From: Streptomyces atratus
GTDB taxonomy: Bacteria > Actinomycetota > Actinomycetes > Streptomycetales > Streptomycetaceae
Direction of reading: 5' to 3'
Assembly: GCF_014648655.1 (NCBI RefSeq)
Contig: NZ_BMRN01000002.1
Location: forward strand, 186,001-250,000
Length of the DNA stretch: 64,000 nucleotides
Both the position numbers and the translations under genes were made by a program. Numbering within the stretch: the first letter of the stretch is position 1; each line of letters begins with the position of its first letter. The notes under the pieces were generated by a model. That model was given only the letters and a program-made list of their open reading frames with translations, did not search any database and was not told the DNA's origin. Below, in pieces: positions 43,762 through 49,718 of this stretch.

Positions 43762-44763
43762 TCAAATGGCGTTGGCCGCCTTGAAGATGTGAAGAAGCCC
43801 GCTCAACCGGGCCTCGCCCTGGAAGGCCACGTACTCCGGCAGCACCAGCGGTGCCCACTTCTGCTTGTACGCCAGCTGTGTCTGAGCCGGGTACACGGCG
43901 GCGCCGTTGGCCAGCATCCACCGCATGAACCAGGCGAAACCCCTGCTGGATCCGGGTACTTCGTACTCCTCGGCAAGCCCGGTGAACGGGGTGAAGCCGA
44001 AGTGCAGCCAGTCGGCCCCCTCGGCGACGAAGGTGTCGATGGCCGTCCTGTTGATGGCCTCCATGATGCCCGGCACCTTGTCCGGAAGACGGCGGCTGAG
44101 GTCGTGCAGCCAGCCGCTGCGACTGCCGTGGGCGGGGGAGTAGGAGATGTACCCGACGGGCTTGCCGTCGATCCGGCCCACGAAGAGCCGGCGCAACGCC
44201 TGTGCCTCGCCGCCCAGTTCACCCACCAGGAACTCCAGCGGCTTGGCGTGCTCGCCCTTGCTGCCCAGCCAGGCGCGGTCGACCTCCGCCACCGCCTCCG
44301 CGCACTCCGCCAGCGGGCTCTCCGTCACGGTGAGCCCGGCCCGGAACGAGCGGGCGATCTTGTTCCGCAGCTGCATGAAGCGCGTGCCGCGCAGGCTGAA
44401 GTCGGCCAGGTCGATGGCGTACGAGGCGCCCACCTGGTTCACGGTGAAGCCCTGTTCGGCGTACAGGCCGGTCTCCGCCCGCTGGAGCTGGACCGACACG
44501 ACCAGGCGCTCCTGGGCCGCGGCGAAATCCAGAAAGCCCTTCAGTAGCCGGCCTGCGGCCTCCGGGGGAGAAATGGGGCCGCCGAACTGCACCAGATACG
44601 GTCCGGAGGTCCGGTACACGATCACTCCGGGCAGCCCCGGCAGCGAGAAGCGGGCATTTCCGCTGCTGAGGGCCAGGAATCCGCTGGGATTGTCGCTGAA
44701 CTCCGCCACCGCGCGGAGCGTGTTGTCGAAGTCGGTGCTGTCTGCCGTGACACTGGAAGTCAT
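43762..44763 (-). CDS. DUF2156/GNAT-fold aminoacyl-tRNA-dependent transferase (VlmA-like)
   Basis: 333 residues. Two GNAT-like halves are visible. The second has RNKIARSFRAGLTVTE, DRAWLGSKGEHAKPLEFLVG, the block GYISYSPAHGSRSGWLHDLS, and IDTFVAEGADWLHFGFTPF, the pattern of DUF2156 (the catalytic domain of MprF-type lysyl-phosphatidylglycerol synthases). VlmA of valanimycin, which transfers serine from seryl-tRNA to an alkylhydroxylamine, is to my knowledge in this superfamily. Here it lies in an N-hydroxylase cluster and 117 bases downstream of a tRNA-Ser-like gene, so seryl transfer is the natural role. The ribosome site is weak; a terminator separates it from the tRNA. Confidence 0.82.
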   Translation of the reverse strand: MTSSVTADSTDFDNTLRAVAEFSDNPSGFLALSSGNARFSLPGLPGVIVYRTSGPYLVQFGGPISPPEAAGRLLKGFLDFAAAQERLVVSVQLQRAETGLYAEQGFTVNQVGASYAIDLADFSLRGTRFMQLRNKIARSFRAGLTVTESPLAECAEAVAEVDRAWLGSKGEHAKPLEFLVGELGGEAQALRRLFVGRIDGKPVGYISYSPAHGSRSGWLHDLSRRLPDKVPGIMEAINRTAIDTFVAEGADWLHFGFTPFTGLAEEYEVPGSSRGFAWFMRWMLANGAAVYPAQTQLAYKQKWAPLVLPEYVAFQGEARLSGLLHIFKAANAI

Positions 44764-44827
44764 CCTGCACGCCCCACGAGAATAGACGGGTAATGCGGTC
44801 TGCCGCCGCGCAGCGGGAAATCAGAAA

Positions 44828-44865
44828 GATCCGGCCCTGCTCCTGATGGAGTGCAGGGCCGGATC
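44828..44865 (-). terminator. 13-bp intrinsic terminator after the tRNA-like gene
   Basis: GATCCGGCCCTGC and GCAGGGCCGGATC form a perfect stem with a 12-base loop. On the minus strand the stem is followed by TTTCTGATTT. It lies 15 bases after the tRNA-like 3-prime end, so the RNA is made as a short separate transcript. Confidence 0.85.
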
Positions 44866-44880
44866 CATTGCTGCGTGCTG

Positions 44881-44971
44881 CGGAGAGGGCAGGATTCGAA
44901 CCTGCGTGGACCGTTGCGGGCCCGACCTTGCTTGCGCGCGGTCCCCGATAAACCACTCCGGGCACCTCTCC
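44881..44971 (-). tRNA. tRNA-Ser-like gene with abnormal anticodon arm
   Basis: A 91-base class II tRNA fold is readable: acceptor GGAGAGG/CCTCTCC (perfect), D stem CCCG/CGGG with loop GAGTGGTTTAT, a 5-bp long variable arm (GGGCC/GGTCC, one G-U), T arm GCAGG-TTCGAAT-CCTGC (perfect), and G as discriminator. All these fit seryl-tRNA identity. The anticodon arm is wrong: only GACC/GGTC pair, enclosing a 12-base loop GCGCGCAAGCAA that contains no T, so the invariant U33 is missing. CCA is not encoded. It should be chargeable by SerRS, which ignores the anticodon, but unable to decode. A decaying ordinary tRNA is the alternative. Confidence 0.75.
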
Positions 44972-45050
44972 GTGTTCCCGGTCCGGTTTCCCGTCCCGTT
45001 CACAAGTAAGAGTCTGCCAGAGGGGCCTGACATGGCTCTGACGCCCCGCT

Positions 45051-45092
45051 GATGGTGTGCCGGGCCGGGCGGACCCGGCCCGGCGCACCATC
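45051..45092 (-). terminator. 19-bp hairpin at the end of the membrane protein gene
   Basis: GATGGTGTGCCGGGCCGGG pairs with CCCGGCCCGGCGCACCATC with a single T-G wobble and loop CGGA. The right arm overlaps the stop of the gene at 45091-45513. It isolates that transcript from the tRNA-like gene downstream. Confidence 0.8.
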
Positions 45093-45513
45093 ACATGCGC
45101 CGCAGGCCCACGTACTGGAGCGCACCCATGGCCGCCACCACCAGGCCCTGGAACACGATCCATCCGTCGCCGATGTTCGTCGCGGTCAGCGCGTCCACGG
45201 CGACCGTCGCGACGCTGGCCACGGCCCAGGTCACGTTCAGGGTGATGATGGCGAGGACAGCGCCGCGGTTGATGTTCTCCTGGCGGGAGACGACCAGCAC
45301 CCACAGGGCGTACACGGTGAGGAACACACCCACCGGGTACTGCACCGAGAGGTTCACGCCGAGGAACGAGTCGAGGACCGTGGCGAGCACGAGATATCCG
45401 ATGCCGTTCGCACCGGTGAGGATCACGTCCGCCACGAGGGCGAAGCGGAGAAGGCCGTCGGAACGGGCGGCGCCCGTCACCGGGACCGTACCCGCGTTCT
45501 GGGACGACGTCAT
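45091..45513 (-). CDS. Four-helix integral membrane protein
   Basis: 140 residues from ATG 45513, overlapping the stop of the XRE gene (ATGA). Four hydrophobic segments: LRFALVADVILTGANGIGYL, YPVGVFLTVYALWVLVVS, VLAIITLNVTWAVASVATVA and WIVFQGLVVAAMGALQYVGL. I see no catalytic residues or transport motif. Its coupling to an MmyB-type regulator suggests a sensor or stress-membrane role, or it may be the first target of that regulator. It is a second candidate for a membrane component of the azoxy pathway. Confidence 0.75.
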   Translation of the reverse strand: MTSSQNAGTVPVTGAARSDGLLRFALVADVILTGANGIGYLVLATVLDSFLGVNLSVQYPVGVFLTVYALWVLVVSRQENINRGAVLAIITLNVTWAVASVATVAVDALTATNIGDGWIVFQGLVVAAMGALQYVGLRRM

Positions 45514-46445
45514 GAGGTCTTCCTTTCGTTGTCGTGCTGCTGATGACCTGGAGGTGGGGGCTGAGTGGCCCCGGAGGTACTCCCCGTATCGGGGGACACC
45601 GGGGCGGGCGAACCGAGGAGGAACCGGGTCTCGGTATTCGCCGGCAGGAATGATTCGAGCGCGATACCGCCCAGTGGACCGGAGGGGAGATCGGAGAACA
45701 GGGTGCCGGGGCGCTCGCCGAACGAGGTGACGATGTGGAAGAACGTCAGCAGGTGCCCCTCCCGGTACAGCTCGATGGGCAGAAGCAGCCGGTCCGCTTC
45801 CCCGGAGCCGTCGAATTCGGCATCCGCCGATCCGGAGAATTCCGCGTCCCGCCCCGATGGAAGGTCGGCTATGGACACTTCCAATTCCCGGAGGCGTTCG
45901 TCCCCTGTGATTGCGCTCCAGCGCCGCAGCATGCGCATGACGTGGTATCTCACCTGAGCGAGATTGGTCAGATGCGGCGCCAGCCCGTCCGGGTGAAGAA
46001 TGATGCGGAGAAAATTGGCGGGCGCCAGGAGATGACCGGCGACCTCACTCATCAGTGTTTCCATCGTGTGATTGAGGGCCACGATGTTCCAGCAGCTGTC
46101 GGTGACCATGGCCGGATATGGCTCATGACCGGTCAGCACCTTCTCCAGAACCGGGCGGGCATCATCCGGCAGCGGGGGAACGCTGTCGTACCAGCGCAGC
46201 CTCCCCGCCGCGGTCGCGCGGTCGACGAGCTGCTGCCGGTGCGCAGGCGGCAGCCCGAGGGCCTGGGCGATGTGGAGAACCGTCTCGGCATCGGGCGTCT
46301 GCTCGCTGGCCTCGATTCTCCTCAGATGGTTGAGGGAAAAGCCGGCCCGCTCGGCAAGTACCTGCTTGCTGAGCGATCTCTGGCGCCGCAGGTCACGCAG
46401 GAGCAGCCCCAGGACTCCGTCGTCTTCTGTGGAACGCATGCCCAT
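45510..46445 (-). CDS. MmyB-type XRE transcriptional regulator (second copy)
   Basis: 311 residues from ATG 46445; ATG 46439 is possible, and neither has a ribosome site, so the transcript may be leaderless. Helix-turn-helix: LRDLRRQRSLSKQVLAERAG, FSLNHLRRIEASEQTPDAET. Ligand domain: LTGHEPYPAMVTDSCWNIVA, NFLRIILHPDGLAPHLTNLA, LLLPIELYREGHLLTFFHIV, ALESFLPANTETRFLL. The tail is Pro/Gln/His-rich. It shares architecture with the regulator at 29309. Operator copy 2 lies 36 bases upstream of its start, which points to autoregulation. Confidence 0.9.
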   Translation of the reverse strand: MGMRSTEDDGVLGLLLRDLRRQRSLSKQVLAERAGFSLNHLRRIEASEQTPDAETVLHIAQALGLPPAHRQQLVDRATAAGRLRWYDSVPPLPDDARPVLEKVLTGHEPYPAMVTDSCWNIVALNHTMETLMSEVAGHLLAPANFLRIILHPDGLAPHLTNLAQVRYHVMRMLRRWSAITGDERLRELEVSIADLPSGRDAEFSGSADAEFDGSGEADRLLLPIELYREGHLLTFFHIVTSFGERPGTLFSDLPSGPLGGIALESFLPANTETRFLLGSPAPVSPDTGSTSGATQPPPPGHQQHDNERKTS

Positions 46446-46480
46446 GCGGGGACGGTAATGACCGGCACGGGGCCACCTCA

Positions 46481-46497
46481 ATTACCTCCCAGGTAAT
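46481..46497. promoter_or_regulatory. Operator copy 2: ATTAC-N7-GTAAT upstream of the second XRE gene
   Basis: ATTACCTCCCAGGTAAT differs from the copy at 27737 by one central base. It lies 36 bases upstream of the XRE start, and an extra GGTAAT half-site occurs at 46454-46459. Confidence 0.7.
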
Positions 46498-46550
46498 GCT
46501 CGTAGGGGCTGCACCGGCTCGCGGGACGTGTCGGGGCCCGCCCGCCCCAG

Positions 46551-46590
46551 CCGGAAAAGGGGAGCCGCGAAAGCAGCTCCCCTTTTCCGG
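46551..46590 (-). terminator. 15-bp hairpin terminator
   Basis: CCGGAAAAGGGGAGC pairs perfectly with GCTCCCCTTTTCCGG over a ten-base loop. It lies 10 bases beyond the stop of the VC0807-like gene and marks the right edge of the biosynthetic cluster. Confidence 0.85.
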
Positions 46591-46600
46591 CCTCACCATG

Positions 46601-47329
46601 TCAACGCGTACCGTCCGCGGTCCTCTCGGTACCGACCGCCTGGGCGATCATCCGTTCCATCGGAACGGCGCCCACCCGCCCCGAGACCAGGAACGCGAAC
46701 ACCATCGTCGCGACCATGATCACCGTGCCGAGCCACACCATCGTCCCGACCGGCACGGTGTACGCCCCCACGGTCCGCACCACGCACTCACCCAGCAGCG
46801 CCGCACCCCACACCGTCGAGAACCGCATCTCCGCCCGCCGGAACGCCGCCGACCGAGCCGAGAGCCGCTGCCAGGCGCTGTCCTTGGCGGCATCGCCCTT
46901 GGTCAGCCACGGCCGCACCCCCGCGCTCATCATCGGCTGTCCCTTCAGCGCGGTCACCAGAATGACGATCCCGATGATGCTGCTCACCCCGCTGTCCTTG
47001 GCGAGCATCAGCCGCGGGTCACCGACCACCAGACTCGTCAGCAGCCCGACCGCGTTGACCGTCACCATCAGTGCCGCCAGCCCGTTGAGCCGGCGCTTCT
47101 GGACGACACCCCACACGGTGCGCACGGCCGGCACCACGCTGCTCCAGGCCAGCGCGGCGAAAGTACCCATGCCCGCCGCCTTCAACGCGTAGTACGAGAC
47201 GAGCGGCACCCCCACATCCACGAGCAGCGGCATCACGCTGTCCAGCAGCGCCTTGCGCGGAGCGAACGGGGCGGCGGCGACCGGAGCATCTGCGACAGGG
47301 GCGGTGGCTGTGGCGGCCGGGCTGGTCAT
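46601..47329 (-). CDS. VC0807-family integral membrane protein
   Basis: 242 residues with about six membrane segments (LLVDVGVPLVSYYALKAAG, GLAALMVTVNAVGLLTSLVV, SSIIGIVILVTALKGQPMMS, VWGAALLGECVVRTVGAY, WLGTVIMVATMVFAFLVSG). The VPLVSYYALKAAGM...AALAWSSVVPA start and VQKRRLNGLAALMV segment fit the VC0807/intracellular-septation-like family of unknown function. The N-terminal 25 residues are Ala/Pro-rich. It has its own terminator and is divergent from the DUF4291 gene, so it is probably outside the cluster. Confidence 0.75.
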   Translation of the reverse strand: MTSPAATATAPVADAPVAAAPFAPRKALLDSVMPLLVDVGVPLVSYYALKAAGMGTFAALAWSSVVPAVRTVWGVVQKRRLNGLAALMVTVNAVGLLTSLVVGDPRLMLAKDSGVSSIIGIVILVTALKGQPMMSAGVRPWLTKGDAAKDSAWQRLSARSAAFRRAEMRFSTVWGAALLGECVVRTVGAYTVPVGTMVWLGTVIMVATMVFAFLVSGRVGAVPMERMIAQAVGTERTADGTR

Positions 47330-47558
47330 GACGGGTTCCTCTCCCGTATCGGCGGGCGCCTTCGCGGCCCCGCTCTCGATACGTACAGACTGGCCGCCGG
47401 AGCCCGGTGCCCGGCAGAGCCGCGTGTACCGAGGTCCGTATGACGAATGTCAGTCCCTGCCGGTGACAGCGGCTGCTCACCGATCGAGGGAGGCCGGGGG
47501 CTCCGACGCACCCGAAACTCGCTCGCCGCGCCGGTCGTACCGGTGCTGTGATGAGGCC

Positions 47559-48164
47559 ATGACCGCCCCGACCAGGCCACAGCACGAGATCCGCGCCCAG
47601 TACACGGATACGACCGTCACCGTCTACCAGGCGTACGCCCCGTTCATCGGCCTTCCGGCCGCACGCGACGGGCGCTTCCCGGAAGTCTGGAAGCGCGACC
47701 GCATGACATGGATCAAGCCGAGCTTCCTGTGGATGATGTACCGCTGTGGCTGGGCCACGAAGGAGGGCCAGGAGACCGTTTTGGCCGTCGAGATCACCCG
47801 TGAGGGCTTCGACTGGGCCCTGGCGAACTCCGAACTCTCGCATTACGTGAGGGGAGTTCACCCCGACCGCGCCGCCTGGCAGCGCAACCTGCGCCGGAGC
47901 CCGGCCCGTGTCCAGTGGGACCCCGAGCGCGACCTCCGCCTCAACCGGCTGCCTTACCGTTCCCTCCAGCTCGGGCTCTGCGGTGAAGCGGCGCGGCGAT
48001 ACGCGGACGAGTGGACGGTGTCGATCCGTGACGTCACCCCGCTCGCCCGGCAGATCCACGAACGGGTGCGGGCCGGGCGGCTCGACGACGCGGCGGAACT
48101 CCTGCCGCGGGAGTCCCCGTACCCGCCGTCCGGCGCCGCGCTCCCGGCGGGGGCGACAGCCTGA
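47559..48164 (+). CDS. DUF4291 family protein
   Basis: 201 residues from ATG 47559, with GAGG close upstream. Family pattern: HEIRAQYTDTTVTVYQAYAP, DRMTWIKPSFLWMMYRCGWA, REGFDWALANSELSHYV, VQWDPERDLRLNRLPYRSLQ, LGLCGEAARRYADEW. DUF4291 proteins are widespread, single-domain and cytoplasmic; their reaction is not known. No operon partner is evident. Confidence 0.88.
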   Translation: MTAPTRPQHEIRAQYTDTTVTVYQAYAPFIGLPAARDGRFPEVWKRDRMTWIKPSFLWMMYRCGWATKEGQETVLAVEITREGFDWALANSELSHYVRGVHPDRAAWQRNLRRSPARVQWDPERDLRLNRLPYRSLQLGLCGEAARRYADEWTVSIRDVTPLARQIHERVRAGRLDDAAELLPRESPYPPSGAALPAGATA

Positions 48165-48227
48165 CCCGTAACCCGGGCAAAAGAGTTAATACCCCATAAG
48201 GAACATGCCTGGCGTTACGCTCCGCGC

Positions 48228-48950
48228 ATGACCCACCACGCCATCCTCCTGGCGGCATCCGGCCTGAAGATCGACTGGGCCAGGATGCCGACGTACAACA
48301 CAATCATGGCGGTGGCCGCCGGTGTCGGGCTGTTGCTCGTGGTGGCGCTGGGGCGTCAGCTCCTTGCGCCCGAGCGCATCATCACCCCCGACGGCTGGGT
48401 GCTGGCGTTCGGGGCCGTCGGCTTCATTCTTGTCACCACCGGCCTCCATATGACCCTGACCTGGCCGCTCGCCGGACAGGGCTTCCCGTTCGACAACGTC
48501 ATCTTCGGCGAGCCGGCACTCGCCTTCGGCGTCTTTCTGCTGGCCGCGTCCTTCTACCTCTGGAAACGCGGCGCCGAACTCAACAGCGCCGACCGCATCG
48601 TCCGCACGGCCCGCGTCGCCTCGCCCATCTCCGTCTTCGTGTTCGGCCTCGGGCTCGCCTGCTTCGGGATCGCCGCCGCGGGCTGGAAATACACCCTCTT
48701 CGCCGCGCCGCCCGAGGAACCCGTCTCCGGAGAATTCGCGAAGTGGCCGATGGTGGAAGCGAGCTTCATGTCCGGGCTGTACGTCCTCGTGGGCATCGGC
48801 GCACTCCTGTTCCCGTTCGCGCTGCACCGGCCCAAGAGCTGGATGGCTCCGGTCATCGGAGTCGTCTGGGGTCTGGCCGGACTGGCGTTCCTGTTCTTCG
48901 GAGGCCTCAACTACTTCACCCACATCGGCCTCATCGTCAACACGATGTGA
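48228..48950 (+). CDS. DUF981 family membrane protein
   Basis: 240 residues with about seven hydrophobic segments, including NTIMAVAAGVGLLLVVALG, WVLAFGAVGFILVTTGLHMT, VIFGEPALAFGVFLLAASFY, and MAPVIGVVWGLAGLAFLFFG. The TTGLHMTLTWPL and NVIFGEP blocks are typical of DUF981. Function unknown. A 63-base gap follows the DUF4291 gene, with no shared signals. Confidence 0.8.
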   Translation: MTHHAILLAASGLKIDWARMPTYNTIMAVAAGVGLLLVVALGRQLLAPERIITPDGWVLAFGAVGFILVTTGLHMTLTWPLAGQGFPFDNVIFGEPALAFGVFLLAASFYLWKRGAELNSADRIVRTARVASPISVFVFGLGLACFGIAAAGWKYTLFAAPPEEPVSGEFAKWPMVEASFMSGLYVLVGIGALLFPFALHRPKSWMAPVIGVVWGLAGLAFLFFGGLNYFTHIGLIVNTM

Positions 48951-48955
48951 GTCAC

Positions 48956-49528
48956 TCAGGACCGCGGTGGGCCCGGTCGGACGGCCGGGCCCACCGGGTC
49001 CCCCCACCCCGTGACGGCCACCACCTCGCGCGCGATGTCCGTCACCTTCCGCCCGTCCGTCGCCACCCGGACCGTGTCCGCCGGTGAATGCTCGTCCAGG
49101 AGACGGGCCTTGCGGACACTGTTCGCCACCTCACGGTCCAGTTCCGAGCCGATCTCGCGTCCCGAGAGCCGGCCGTACGTCGTGGCGTCGGAGGCGGTGA
49201 GCAGGACGCGGACGATCCGCACGTCCGCACCCATCGCACGCTCGAACATCGCCGCCGACTCCGGCAGCACACTCACCGTGTTCGTGTAGATCAGGCGCCG
49301 GCAGCCGAGTTCCGCGAAGTTGGACCAGACCGCCGTCAGATTGCGCTCGGTGATCCCCGCGCGGTGCGGATCGCCCTCCGGCGCCGGATGGACCTGGCCC
49401 ATCAGATCGCCCTCCACGACCGCGTGCGCCGCCTCCACGGCCTGCAGTTGCGCCGAGACCTCCCAGGCCACGGTCGACTTGCCGACGCCCGCGCGCCCGC
49501 CGATGAGCAGTACCTCTGCGTGATTCAT
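48956..49528 (-). CDS. P-loop kinase-like ATP-binding protein
   Basis: 190 residues from ATG 49528. Walker A is LLIGGRAGVGKSTVAWEVSA; a nucleotide-kinase-like pattern follows (HAVVEGDLMG, LIYTNTVSVLPE, IVRVLLTASDATTYGRLSGR, ADTVRVATDGRKVTDIAREV). It resembles the chloramphenicol-phosphotransferase/adenylylsulfate-kinase-like group, and the substrate cannot be assigned. The ribosome site is poor. It is convergent with the DUF981 gene, only five bases away. Confidence 0.8.
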   Translation of the reverse strand: MNHAEVLLIGGRAGVGKSTVAWEVSAQLQAVEAAHAVVEGDLMGQVHPAPEGDPHRAGITERNLTAVWSNFAELGCRRLIYTNTVSVLPESAAMFERAMGADVRIVRVLLTASDATTYGRLSGREIGSELDREVANSVRKARLLDEHSPADTVRVATDGRKVTDIAREVVAVTGWGDPVGPAVRPGPPRS

Positions 49529-49718
49529 GTCGGCAGGGTGCCAGCCCACTAGGGCTCCCACGATCCGATTGCGCGGCCGTGTCGAACGCGCCCGCCCGAA
49601 CGGCACGGCATACCGCGCATGGAGTACGGCGGGGGAGTGCCGTACACCGCAAGAAGGCCGGAGAGTTCCCCCTGGCGGCTGCCTGCGCACGGCGACTGTC
49701 GGCTTAGGGTCGTGAACC

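Noticed and set aside
44881..44971. Reading the tRNA-like gene as selenocysteine or leucine tRNA
   Set aside because: There is no TCA anticodon or 8-bp acceptor stem for tRNA-Sec, and the GGAGAGG acceptor with G discriminator does not fit leucine; serine identity is the best match.
21575..46445. Polyyne or enediyne cluster
   Set aside because: An acyl ligase, ACP and desaturase could suggest a polyyne, but there is only one desaturase and the N-hydroxylase, flavin reductase, diiron and DUF2156 genes point to nitrogen chemistry; no enediyne PKS is present.
21575..46445. Dedicated seryl-tRNA synthetase (VlmL equivalent) in the cluster
   Set aside because: None of the proteins shows class II synthetase motifs; the housekeeping SerRS would have to charge the tRNA.
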